From NCBI GenBank assembly GCA_026770585.1, contig MU646481.1, positions 88,378 through 100,978 of the forward strand: a DNA stretch of 12,601 nt, in the 5' to 3' direction. The notes beneath the pieces are model-generated. The model had not been told where the DNA came from. It did not search any database and saw only the letters and a program-made list of their open reading frames with translations. Source of the DNA: Baffinella frigidus (taxonomy: Eukaryota; Cryptophyceae; Cryptomonadales; Baffinellaceae). Each line of letters starts with the position of its first letter. Position 1 is the stretch's first letter. This document shows, one piece after another, positions 1-5,600 of the stretch. The position numbers were made by a program, and so were the translations under genes.

Positions 1-244
1 CACCACCGCCGCCGCCATCCTCTGACGCGTCAGCGCGCGACTCATCAGACGTGCTCCGCTTGATGTAGCGCGCGTGCGGCGAGTCGTGCGGTGCGGGCGC
101 CGCGGGGGCGGGGGCGCTCAGGGCCGTGGGCGTGCTCAGGGCCGTGGGCTTGGGCGGGCCGAGCAGCGAGGCGCAGCACGTGCGGTACTTGTCGGCCAGC
201 TCCGTGACTGAGAGCATCCACTCCTCCGCGGAGTACCCCATAGC
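1..244 (-). CDS. 3' exon of EF-hand-like module protein (partial, leaves window)
   Basis: Minus-strand reading frame open from 244 to the window edge, 81 codons. It follows a clean acceptor (CAG at 247-245, then GCT ATG GGG) in phase 0, directly after the telomere-like intron. The peptide starts AMGYSAEEWMLSVTELADKY, then becomes Pro/Ala/Ser-rich (about residues 29-53), then basic/acidic (ARYIKRSTSDESRADASED) and ends in a Gly run at the edge. The first 20 residues resemble the second helix of EF-hand-like modules in protists, where a hydrophobic helix of the type EEF..L..LA follows a short loop. They align with the LYMDDFVGFMVQLAL segment of the exon at 5508-5600. No catalytic residues are seen. 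The protein name is not recognised; a structural or flagellar/cytoskeletal EF-hand-like protein is inference only. Confidence 0.6.
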
Positions 245-338
245 CTGGGGTTTAGGGTTTAGGGTTTGGGGTTTGGGGTTTGGGGTTTGGGGTTTGGGGT
301 TTGGGGTTTGGGGTTTGGGGTTTGGGGTTTCGGGTTGC
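245..338 (-). repeat. Telomere-like intron 1: (TTTAGGG)2(TTTGGGG)9
   Basis: On the plus strand there are two TTTAGGG units (251-264), nine TTTGGGG units (265-327) and one TTTCGGG (328-334). On the minus strand the array fills the whole gap between two coding exons. The proposed donor is GAG|GCAACC (exon end 339) and the acceptor CAG|GCT (exon start 244), both phase 0. The donor is GC rather than GT; there is no GT near the exon end. Without splicing the frame would run through a Pro/Asn/Lys/Gln heptapeptide repeat and reach a TAA at the last CCCTAAA unit. Confidence 0.65.
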
Positions 339-586
339 CTCGTTCCCCGGCGGCGTTATCTTGAAGTCGGTTAGGAACCGGCGGATCACGGGTAGACGCA
401 CGGAGAGGTCGGATGTGGGAAGGTTCTCTTCTCCGAGGGCGACGACGGAGCGTTGGGCGTAGGCGTAGGCGCGGAAGACTTTCTCGAGGCCACGGAGCGC
501 GGGGGACGGCGGGAAGAGGCGGATGATGAGCATGCGGACGAGTTTTGCCCAGCGTTTGATGAACGTCGCGTGCTTCTGCAGCTCGC
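339..586 (-). CDS. Internal exon, EF-hand-like module (KVFRAYA ... RRFLTDFKITP)
   Basis: Minus-strand exon of 248 nt: two bases completing a phase-1 codon, then 82 codons from ELQKHATFIKRWAKLV to ITPPGNE. The acceptor CAG (589-587) follows a strong pyrimidine tract of CT/CA repeats on the minus strand (about 595-645). The donor is the GC site at 338-337. Residues 31-40 (RGLEKVFRAY) and 63-77 (RLPVIRRFLTDFKIT) mirror GLSVLFSTYA and LPSTRAVKLAEDMGLMP in the exon at 5950-7149, so this is a second copy of the same helical module. The phase-1 acceptor matches the phase-1 donor proposed for the exon at 1372-1513. A phase-0 acceptor a few codons in (CTGCAG|AAG) is an alternative. No calcium-binding loop is visible. 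Confidence 0.6.
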
Positions 587-706
587 CTGTTGGAGCCCAT
601 GCGCGTGAGAGAGAGTGTGTGAGAGAGAGAGAGCGGGCGGGGGCGATGCTCAGCCACTGAGGGGGGCGAGCGTGCCCAGCCACACGAGAGAGGCGAGCCA
701 GACTGA

Positions 707-870
707 TAGGGTAACGTCCTGAAAACCGGGTAGTTGGGCCTACGGTGTTGTCTACGGTAGGCCGTAGGGCTCCTAGGACCTAACGTTTCGTAGGACCCCC
801 CCTAGGCCCCAACGGCCTACCGTAGGCAACACCGCAGGCTTAACCATCCGGTTTTCAGGACGTTGCCCTA
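707..870. mobile_element. MITE family A, copy 1
   Basis: A 164-bp inverted-repeat element with ends TAGGGTAACGTCCTGAAAA and TTTTCAGGACGTTGCCCTA. The arms stay complementary for about 44 bp with a few mismatches, through the GGCCTACGGT/ACCGYAGGC part. Both family copies (see 4869-5028) are bounded by TA, consistent with a TA target duplication as made by Tc1/mariner-type transposases. It has no coding capacity and lies in a minus-strand intron. Confidence 0.8.
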
Positions 871-1371
871 TGAAAACGCCGACGAGCCTGCACGCAACTC
901 GGCCGGGCGTGCGCCTGCGCTGGCTCGGGCGGAGGGGGGACAGGCAAGCACCGGTCTTGAACGCGAGCATGCGCCACCCTGGAGACAACTTATGGGCAAG
1001 TCGGTGTTTTCTCAAGTCAACTCCCATACGAATGCACTCGGGATCCGAGTGCATCTGTGGTAGACTGTCTTACGATTTGCCCCTGGGTTGCCTCCAGGGT
1101 GGGCTACAGTCTTGGCCGGGCGTGCGCCTGCACTAGCTCGGGATGAGGCGGTAACGGTCTTGAACCTATGAAAACGCCGACGAGCCTGCACGCAACTCGG
1201 CCGGGCGTGCGCCTGCACTGGCTCGGGCGGAGGACAGGCAAGCACCGGTCTTGAACGCTTGATTTGCCCCTGGGTTGCCTCCAGCGTGGGCAACATTCTC
1301 GGCCGGCCTGGCTCGGGAAGAGGACAGACAAGCACCGGTCTTGGACGCGAGCTGGGGGGACAGGCAAGCAC
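869..1371. repeat. Complex repeats containing copies of an exon end plus its splice donor
   Basis: Three modules recur here. (1) TATGAAAACGCCGACGAGCC plus following sequence through GGCTCGGGCGGAGG at 869-937 and 1167-1232. (2) GATTTGCCCCTGGGTTGCCT plus CCAG at about 1074-1100 and 1260-1284. (3) GACAGGCAAGCACCGGTCTT at 939-958, 1233-1252, 1324-1343 (one mismatch) and 1359-1378. Module 3 on the minus strand is the end of the exon at 1372-1513 with its donor (AAGACCG|GTGCTTGCC), so the intron carries about three extra copies of an exon end. A shortened version is near 1157. Confidence 0.7.
1032..1054. repeat. Short hairpin
   Basis: ATGCACTCGG and CCGAGTGCAT pair around a GAT loop. It lies between repeat modules in an intron; no promoter or terminator role can be assigned. 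Confidence 0.5.
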
Positions 1372-1513
1372 CGGTCTTGAAGGCGAGCATGCGCTGCACG
1401 TGCAGGTGGGCCTCGCGCTTGGCCGCGACGACCGCGCCGAGCGTCGCGTCGTGCGCCACGACGTACGCGTACGCTTTCCCGCTCAGCACGCGACGCAGCT
1501 TGCGGTCCAGAAC
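1372..1513 (-). CDS. Internal exon VLDRKLRRVLSGKAYAYVVA (full copy)
   Basis: Minus-strand exon of 47 codons plus one base. The acceptor is CAG at 1516-1514 followed by GTT CTG GAC (phase 0). The donor is AAGACCG|GTGCTTGCC at 1372/1371 (phase 1), matching the phase-1 acceptor of the next exon at 586. The peptide begins VLDRKLRRVLSGKAYAYVVA, continues HDATLGAVVAAKREAHLHVQ and ends RMLAFKT. It is basic and probably helical. Three shorter copies upstream (1625-2071) keep the same frame and differ at many third positions (for example CGC/CGG and AAG/AAA), which suggests it was under protein-level selection. The domain is not recognised. A donor at CAC|GTGCAG (exon end 1400) is an alternative. Confidence 0.55.
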
Positions 1514-1530
1514 CTGGTTGGGAAAATGGA

Positions 1531-1612
1531 TCCCTATGTGTTCATAGGAGTTGGAAGAGGATGAATTAGGGCCCTGAGTAAATTTGAATAGGGCAGTGTC
1601 CGGTGAGTGTGG
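1531..1612. repeat. Spacer duplicate, copy 1
   Basis: Starts TCCCTATGTGTTCATAGGAG and runs through GGGCCCTGAGTAAATTT to CCGGTGAGTGTGGG. It recurs at 1913-1995 with few changes and has the same neighbours, an exon copy on each side. Together they show that a block of exon copy, spacer and exon copy was duplicated as a unit. Confidence 0.75.
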
Positions 1613-1624
1613 GGTTTAGGGGCT

Positions 1625-1691
1625 CGTCGTGCGCGGCGACGTACGCGTACGCTGTCCCGCTCAGCACGCGACGGAGCTTCCGGTCCAGAAC
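1625..1691 (-). pseudogene. Duplicated exon VLDRK, copy 2 (truncated)
   Basis: Minus-strand reading VLDRKLRRVLSGTAYAYVAA followed by HDE, then it leaves homology with the full exon at 1372-1513. It keeps an intact CAG acceptor (1694-1692). There is no matching donor: after the Asp codon the sequence turns into telomere-like CCCTAAACCCC. It could be an alternative exon, but truncation makes a relic more likely. Confidence 0.6.
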
Positions 1692-1719
1692 CTGGTTGAG
1701 GGTGTGGGGTTTAATCCGG

Positions 1720-1807
1720 CATTTGATGGCAATGAAAATTACCACACAGTTCGTTCTTACTAGTAATGTTAAATAATTCGTGTAGTAATTTTCATTGGAA
1801 TCAAATG
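1720..1807. mobile_element. MITE family B, copy 1
   Basis: AT-rich inverted-repeat element. The arms CATTTGATGGCAATGAAAAT and TTTTCATTGGAATCAAATG extend inward to ACCACAC/GTGTAGT. The middle has TTACTAGTAAT. The same family is at 2811-2935 in the opposite orientation. It splits the two duplicated exon blocks, and its true outer ends may lie up to about 20 bp further out. Confidence 0.7.
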
Positions 1808-1837
1808 ACAGAAAAATAAGTTTCCCCGGATAAGTTG

Positions 1838-1911
1838 AGCGTCGCGTCGTGCGCGTCGACGTGGGCGTACGCCTTCCCGCTCAGCACCCGCCGCATTTTG
1901 CGGTCCAGCAC
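1838..1911 (-). pseudogene. Duplicated exon VLDRK, copy 3 (truncated)
   Basis: Minus-strand reading VLDRKMRRVLSGKAYAHVDA then HDATL, after which homology stops. The acceptor is AG (GGGAG|GTG). Changes relative to copy 1 include Leu to Met and Tyr to His, with several silent differences. It sits in a duplicated block with copy 4. Confidence 0.6.
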
Positions 1912-1912
1912 C

Positions 1913-1995
1913 TCCCTATGTGTTCATAGGAGTTGGAAGAGGATGAATTAGGGCCCTGAGTAAATTTAAATAGGGCAGAATCCGGTGAGTGTGGG
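1913..1995. repeat. Spacer duplicate, copy 2
   Basis: Second copy of the 1531-1612 spacer, with a G to A change in the AAATTTRAAT stretch and small changes near GGGCAG. It lies between exon copies 3 and 4. Confidence 0.75.
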
Positions 1996-2000
1996 GGCTG

Positions 2001-2071
2001 CGTTCGTCATGCGCGACGGCGTACGCGTACGCTGTCCCGCTCAGCACCCACCGCAGCTTGCGGTCCAGCAC
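2001..2071 (-). pseudogene. Duplicated exon VLDRK, copy 4 (acceptor lost)
   Basis: Minus-strand reading VLDRKLRWVLSGTAYAYAVA then HDERS. The acceptor position reads CAT instead of CAG (2074-2072), so this copy has lost its 3' splice site. It directly adjoins the large telomere-like array. The Arg to Trp change and missing acceptor mark it as a relic. Confidence 0.6.
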
Positions 2072-2076
2072 ATGGG

Positions 2077-2534
2077 TTAGGGTGTGGGGGTTAGGGCTCA
2101 AAGTTGAGGTTTTATGGTTTAAGGTTTATGGTTTATAGTTTAGGGTTTGGGATTTGGGGTTTGGGGTTTGGGGTTTGGGGTCTGGGGTTTGGTGTTTGGG
2201 GTTGGGGGTATGGTGTTTGGGGTTTGGGGTATAGGATTTAGAGTTTAGGGTTTAGGGTTTCGGGGTTAGGGTTTGGGGTTTGGGGTTTCGGGTTTCGGGT
2301 TTAGGGTTCAGGGTTTCGATTTAGGGTTTAGGGTTTAGGGTTTAAGTTTTGGGGTGAAGGGTTCAGGGTTGAGGTCTTAAGGTTCAGGGTTTAGGGTGTG
2401 GTTTAGGGTTTAGGGCTTAAGGTTTAGGGTGTAGGGTTTAGGGTTTAGGGTTTAAGGTTTAGGGTCCACGGTTTAGGGTTCAGGGTTTAGGGTTCAGGGT
2501 TAAGGGTTTAGGGTTTAGGGTTTGGGGTTTAGAG
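2077..2534. repeat. Telomere-like array 2 (degenerate TTTAGGG/TTTGGGG)
   Basis: About 450 bp of degenerate heptamers: TTTAGGG, TTTGGGG, TTCAGGG, TTAAGGG, TGTAGGG and TTTCGGG, with phase slips. It lies exactly between the donor of the exon at 2538-2612 and the duplicated exon block, so on the minus strand it is intronic. It is degenerate and internal, therefore not a chromosome end. Confidence 0.85.
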
Positions 2535-2537
2535 TAC

Positions 2538-2612
2538 CGAAAGCGTGTCGAGGGCGAGGCACTCCTCTCCGAAGAGGAAGTTGATACGAGAATCCTCACT
2601 CCACTCCTCCCC
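2538..2612 (-). CDS. Internal exon GEEWSEDSRINFLFGEECLA
   Basis: Minus-strand exon of exactly 25 codons, phase 0 at both ends. The acceptor is CAG at 2615-2613 and the donor TCG|GTACTC at 2538/2537. The peptide is GEEWSEDSRINFLFGEECLA followed by LDTLS. Its phase-0 donor is compatible with the phase-0 acceptors of the VLDRK exon, giving a join ...LDTLS|VLDRK. Two other copies lie at 3008-3074 and 3205-3230. The domain is not recognised. An inverted-repeat element ends only a few bases upstream of the acceptor. Confidence 0.5.
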
Positions 2613-2619
2613 CTGCCAC

Positions 2620-2783
2620 GCAAGAGTGTAGGGCAGAGTGACCCACAGGAGAAATAGTAGAATTCTACTATTTCTTAAGTTCATAAGTGGACATTCTCCC
2701 CACAGAAAAATCGAAATTTTGGAAAGTTGTTACAAATTCCGTGTGAACTGGCTTGTTTTCTCAGGTCTGCCCTACACTCTTGC
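2620..2783. mobile_element. Inverted-repeat element (MITE-like), family C
   Basis: Perfect 18-bp terminal inverted repeats GCAAGAGTGTAGGGCAGA (2620-2637) and TCTGCCCTACACTCTTGC (2766-2783). Inside is a perfect 26-bp palindrome centred on GAATTC (2650-2675). It is 164 bp with no coding capacity. The left end abuts the 3' splice site of the exon at 2538-2612. Confidence 0.75.
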
Positions 2784-2810
2784 CTGGTGTCCATCCGAGC
2801 AACCATGCGA

Positions 2811-2935
2811 AAACGGGTTTAATTCAAAACCACTGGATTCAATGAAAATTACTACACGAATGCTTCAATATTACTAGTAAAATTCGGCGTGTGTAGTAAA
2901 TTTTATTGCCAGAAAGTTTTAAATTAAAACCGTTT
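2811..2935. mobile_element. MITE family B, copy 2 (inverted)
   Basis: About 125 bp, ends AAACGGGTTTAATT and AATTAAAACCGTTT, with inner arms CAATGAAAATTACTACAC and GTGTAGTAAATTTTATTGCC and a central TTACTAGTAA. Its reverse complement aligns with 1720-1807, so it is the same family in the opposite orientation. Confidence 0.75.
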
Positions 2936-3007
2936 CCCTATGAGATCGAGGGAGTGCATTGCACTCCCAGGGCATTGCACTGCCCAGAAGCGAAATGAAG
3001 AAGCACG

Positions 3008-3074
3008 TTAGGACAAGTGGCACTCCTCCCCGCAGAGGAAGTTGATGCGCGCGTCCTCGCTCCACTCCCCCCCC
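3008..3074 (-). pseudogene. Duplicated exon GEWSED, copy 2 (frameshifted)
   Basis: Minus strand: CAG acceptor (3077-3075), then a run of G and the reading EWSEDARINFLCGEECHLS before TAA at 3008. The G run has eight bases where copy 3 has seven, so the frame is shifted by one relative to a phase-0 acceptor. Homology to the exon at 2538-2612 stops after the GEEC codons, and the donor is missing. It is a decayed exon copy. Confidence 0.6.
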
Positions 3075-3075
3075 C

Positions 3076-3203
3076 TGCCCACTAACATCCGTCAACATTC
3101 CACGAACATCAGTCAACATCAGTCAACATTCCACTCACGTCAGTCAACATCAGTCAACATGCCACTCACGGCAGTCAACATTCCACTCACATCAGTCAAT
3201 ATC
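3076..3203. repeat. Minisatellite, part 1
   Basis: Imperfect tandem repeat of about 22 bp, consensus ATTCCACTCACATCAGTCAAC, with shorter units ACATCAGTCA. It starts right at exon copy 2 and ends at exon copy 3. The Ser/Thr/Asn-rich frames it produces are not genes. Confidence 0.85.
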
Positions 3204-3204
3204 C

Positions 3205-3230
3205 ACGCCGTCCTCACTCCACTCCCCCCC
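3205..3230 (-). pseudogene. Duplicated exon GEWSED, copy 3 (5' stub)
   Basis: CAG acceptor (3233-3231) followed in phase 0 by GGEWSEDGV, then it passes into the minisatellite and a stop. It is only the 5' end of the exon plus acceptor, and was probably copied along with the minisatellite. Confidence 0.5.
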
Positions 3231-3244
3231 CTGCCCATCAAGAA

Positions 3245-3330
3245 CCCACTATCATCAGTCAACATTCCACTGGCCTTAGTCAACTTTCCACTCACATGAG
3301 TCAACATTCCACTAACATTAGTCAACATCC
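3245..3330. repeat. Minisatellite, part 2
   Basis: Continuation of the ATTCCACTCACATCAGTCAAC-type repeat on the other side of exon stub 3. Confidence 0.8.
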
Positions 3331-3380
3331 GCGGGGTCCAACCACGGACATAAGGTCAGCCTTCGCGATAGCGGTCATTG

Positions 3381-3569
3381 ATAGAGCTATTCCGGTAGGA
3401 CGTGTCGCGTTTTCGACTTCGAGACTTCGAAACTTCGAGACTTCATTTGTACCATGAGATTTGAAACGGTGTGTTTTAAAACGTTTTACGCCCTTTAAAA
3501 CCTTTTTGAAGTCTGAAATCTTGAAATCTCAAGTCGAAAACGCGACAAGTCCTACCGGAATGGCTCTAT
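3381..3569. mobile_element. MITE-like inverted-repeat element, family D
   Basis: 189 bp with long arms. The left arm starts ATAGAGCTATTCCGGTAGGA and the right ends TCCTACCGGAATGGCTCTAT. They stay paired through TGTCGCGTTTTCGACTT, about 37 bp with two mismatches. A TA at each end fits a TA target duplication. The inside is AT-rich, with TTCGAGACTTCGAAAC-type short repeats. Confidence 0.75.
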
Positions 3570-3761
3570 ATAACCAGTGCTTCGTAATAATGGACCAGTT
3601 AACCCCCGGCTTAAAGCGTGCTCGAAAGTAATTACCTCAACGCCAACTAAGCGCTGCTTCCAAACGCGATTTTATGTAAGAAGCTCTTCTAATTAATCGA
3701 TTCGAGAACCAAATTACAACTTGCTGCTCGAGAGGGCCACGGACCAACCGTCGGCACTCCC
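3570..3761. other. Unassigned intron or intergenic sequence
   Basis: About 190 bp of mixed-composition sequence with no convincing exon, inverted repeat or tandem repeat. Confidence 0.4.
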
Positions 3762-3773
3762 ACCAGCCCTCAG

Positions 3774-3885
3774 GGAAGGACCAAATCGTCGATTTTCAGA
3801 CCTCAGAATCACCTTCCAGCGGGGTCGGATCCGACCCCGCTGCAAGGTGATTCTGAGGTCTGAAAATCGACGATTTGGTCTTTCC
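3774..3885. mobile_element. Near-perfect 112-bp palindrome (foldback element), family E
   Basis: Arms of 56 bp around a GCGGGGTCGGATCCGACCCC centre, with very few mismatches (GGAAGGACC against GGTCTTTCC). Weaker pairing continues outside (CACCAGCCC against GGGTTGGTG). The plus-strand frame over it (3721-3954) is a by-product of the palindrome. Confidence 0.75.
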
Positions 3886-3897
3886 GTGCGGGTTGGT

Positions 3898-4320
3898 GGT
3901 CAGCAGCGCCCGCCGAGCGGTCTACGCCACAGGGATCGAAGCATCCACTTTTGACATGTTTCAAGGGAAACGCCTTGAATACCTAAGTCAACCGCGTAGA
4001 ATCTGACGTGGATATGGCGTCGGTTTCCCTCTACCGCGCCAGGTCATAAGTCGCATTTTCATTTTACTGCACCATCTACGGGTTAAGTTGATTCTCACCA
4101 GGGAAACACGCCAAAAGTGTTGGGAATTAGAGCCCTTTGTGGGCGCTACAATGTTTTTTTCTACCACGAAACACTTTTAGCGCGAAACGTTGCGTGTGAA
4201 ATTCCCACTTGTGGCATGGCGTGGTCAGTCTGGCGTGGGAAGCCGCTCCCGAGGGCTGCGGAGGATCGAGGGTGTGCATTTCGGTGAAGACGCGACACGA
4301 AGAAGCAACACTAGGCCAAG
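3898..4320. other. Unassigned sequence
   Basis: About 420 bp. I found no supported exon, repeat or element. Short echoes such as GTTGGGAATT (about 4119) and AATTCCCAC (about 4200) could be the eroded ends of an old inverted repeat, but pairing is too weak to call. Confidence 0.35.
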
Positions 4321-4466
4321 TTCATCTCGAAAGATAACTGAATCAGTTCCCTAATTAGCGGTTTCATTCGATTAGGAGGCCTAATTAAATTTACTATGCC
4401 CCAACTACTTTCTCCTATGCAACCTCCTATGGAAAAGGAACTGATTCAGTTATCTTCCGGGATGAA
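4321..4466. mobile_element. MITE-like inverted-repeat element, family F
   Basis: 146 bp with 30-bp arms. Core GATAACTGAATCAGTTCC (4333-4350) pairs with GGAACTGATTCAGTTATC (4437-4454). Outer parts TTCATCTCGAAA and TTCCGGGATGAA pair with two mismatches. AT-rich centre, no coding capacity. Confidence 0.75.
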
Positions 4467-4468
4467 AG

Positions 4469-4671
4469 TTCATAGTTCACAACGCCTTCGCGAAGCAATA
4501 ATGGCTCCAAGCCCTGGTACAAATTTTGTACCAAACATTGGACACGACCCTAAAATACCTTTCATGGACATTTAAACGACTTCACGGTCGTGTCCATGGT
4601 CTTGTCCCATACAAAATGTGTACGGGGCTTGGAGCCATTATTGCTTCGCGAAGGCGTCGGAATCTATGAAA
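4469..4671. mobile_element. MITE-like inverted-repeat element, family G
   Basis: Perfect 32-bp arms (4483-4514 and 4625-4656), beginning CGCCTTCGCGAAGCAATAAT and reaching GGCTCCAAGCCC. Imperfect outer pairing (TTCATAG) extends the element to about 4469-4671. Inside are GGTACAAATTTTGTACC (palindrome, 4516-4532) and a GGACACGACC/GGTCGTGTCC pair. The perfect arms suggest recent activity. Confidence 0.8.
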
Positions 4672-4731
4672 GCGCTGCGGGAAGCGGGAAGCACGTGCGG
4701 GGGGAGGCGTCTTGCTCTGCCTGATTTTTTT

Positions 4732-4810
4732 TCTGGCTCGTCCTTAAAAGTATATACGAGCAGAAATCCAGTACAAACGGGCGAATAGAACGCCTTTAGG
4801 ACGAGCCAGA
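4732..4810. mobile_element. Small inverted-repeat element, family H
   Basis: 79 bp, arms TCTGGCTCGTCCTTAAAAG and CTTTAGGACGAGCCAGA. It is flanked by related GCGGGAAGCGGGAAGC motifs at about 4678 and 4839, which may mark a duplicated target. Confidence 0.65.
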
Positions 4811-4868
4811 GTAAAACTCTGGCAGAAGTAGAAGTACCGCGGGAAGCGGGAAGCGCGAACCATGTTAA

Positions 4869-5028
4869 TAGGGTAACGTCCTGAAAATAGGGAAGTTAGG
4901 CCTACGGCATTGCCTAGGACCTCCTACCGTAGGCCGAGACTTTTTGGTCCTAGGATCCCTCAGCCTACGGTAGGAGGTCCTAGGCAATGCCGTAGGCCTA
5001 ACTACCCCATTTTCAGGACGTTAGCCTA
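4869..5028. mobile_element. MITE family A, copy 2
   Basis: 160 bp, ends TAGGGTAACGTCCTGAAAA and TTTTCAGGACGTTAGCCTA, the same termini as 707-870. The arms fold almost completely, through GGCCTACGGCATTGCCTAGG to a loop near 4945, so it is a near-perfect hairpin. TA at both ends. The reading frame over it (4910-5125) is not a gene. Confidence 0.8.
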
Positions 5029-5072
5029 TGAACGTGTGTGTCCTCATAACCGTGCATCCTTAGGTGCCCTTC

Positions 5073-5237
5073 TATCTCAGAAAACGAGTTCTAAAACTCG
5101 TTTTCTTAAGTCAATTCCCCTATAAATTTGTCAACTCATGCGGAGAGTAAAGAATAAGTTGACGAATTTGTAGGGGGATTGACTTAAGAAAACGAGTTTT
5201 AGAACTTAAGAAAACGAGTTTTAGAACTTCTGAGATA
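5073..5237. mobile_element. MITE-like inverted-repeat element, family I, with tandem copy in one arm
   Basis: 165 bp. The left arm runs TATCTCAGAAAACGAGTTCT and on to TCAATTCCCCTATAAATTTG. The right arm is its complement, but carries a 22-bp unit (AAGAAAACGAGTTTTAGAAC plus TT) twice in tandem. Ends TATCTCAG/CTGAGATA include TA. No coding capacity. Confidence 0.75.
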
Positions 5238-5268
5238 ACCTTGGAGCCTAGATACCCACAGGGTGGAC

Positions 5269-5379
5269 CTCGCCGCGTTGCTTTGCTCTTTGCGCGAGCG
5301 GGATTTGGATCAGGAGCGCCAGCTGCACCATGAACTCTACCAAGTCGTCCAAACGCCGCAGATGGACAGTTAGTTTGTA
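5269..5379 (-). CDS. Duplicate exon YKLTVHLRRLDDLVEFMVQL
   Basis: Minus strand, exactly 37 codons in phase 0. The acceptor is CAG at 5382-5380 and the donor GAG|GTCCACC at 5269/5268. The peptide starts YKLTVHLRRLDDLVEFMVQL and continues ALLIQIPLAQRAKQRGE. From LDDL onward it is homologous to the exon at 5508-5600, with about 11 mismatches over about 91 bases, many of them silent. Homology includes the donor bases GTCCACCC and then stops, which supports that splice site. If unspliced, a TAG follows seven codons later. It may be a real second exon, an alternative exon or a recent relic; the open frame and intact sites favour function. Confidence 0.5.
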
Positions 5380-5507
5380 CTGGAGATCCTCCTTTAAAAC
5401 TAATAACGACGGCTAAATGTTTTTAACGATGAGACGAAATCAAGTGGAACAGAGCTAGCTAGCCACGGTAACACTTCTCATAGAGCCGAGCCGCGGAGGG
5501 GGTGGAC

Positions 5508-5600
5508 CTTGCCGCGCTTTTTTGCCCTTTGCGCGAGCGGGATTTGAATGATGAGCGCCAGCTGCACCATGAACCCCACGAAGTCGTCCATGTACAACCC
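5508..5600 (-). CDS. Exon GLYMDDFVGFMVQLALIIQI, second half of EF-hand-like module
   Basis: Minus strand, exactly 31 codons, phase 0. The acceptor is CAG at 5603-5601 directly after the telomere-like array. The donor is AAG|GTCCACC at 5508/5507. The peptide is GLYMDDFVGFMVQLALIIQI then PLAQRAKKRGK. The YMDDFVGFMVQLAL stretch is the typical terminal helix of protist EF-hand-like modules (EEF..FLV.LA pattern), completing the helix pair begun by LLSRQLLLDAFIK in the upstream exon. Without splicing at 5507 the frame ends at TGA (5478-5480), so this could also be a terminal exon of 40 codons. Conservation of the donor in the duplicate exon argues for splicing. Confidence 0.6.

Noticed and set aside
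246-334. Chromosome end (true telomere) or telomeric seed
   Set aside because: The arrays are short, internal, carry variant units and are flanked on both sides by coding exons.
252-345. Protein tail of NPKPQTP heptapeptide repeats
   Set aside because: It is the translation of CCCCAAA repeats and reaches a stop at the TTTAGGG units; splicing out the array gives a better protein.
3042-3328. Small proteins rich in Ser, Thr and Asn
   Set aside because: Both strands are open only because of the minisatellite period.
3076-3330. CRISPR-like array
   Set aside because: The units are contiguous and imperfect with no unique spacers, and the window is eukaryotic.
3774-3885. Rho-independent terminator or cruciform origin
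   Set aside because: The arms are far too long, there is no T tract, and it sits among other foldback elements in a eukaryotic intron.
4910-5125. 71-residue plus-strand protein
   Set aside because: It lies mostly inside a family A MITE hairpin.
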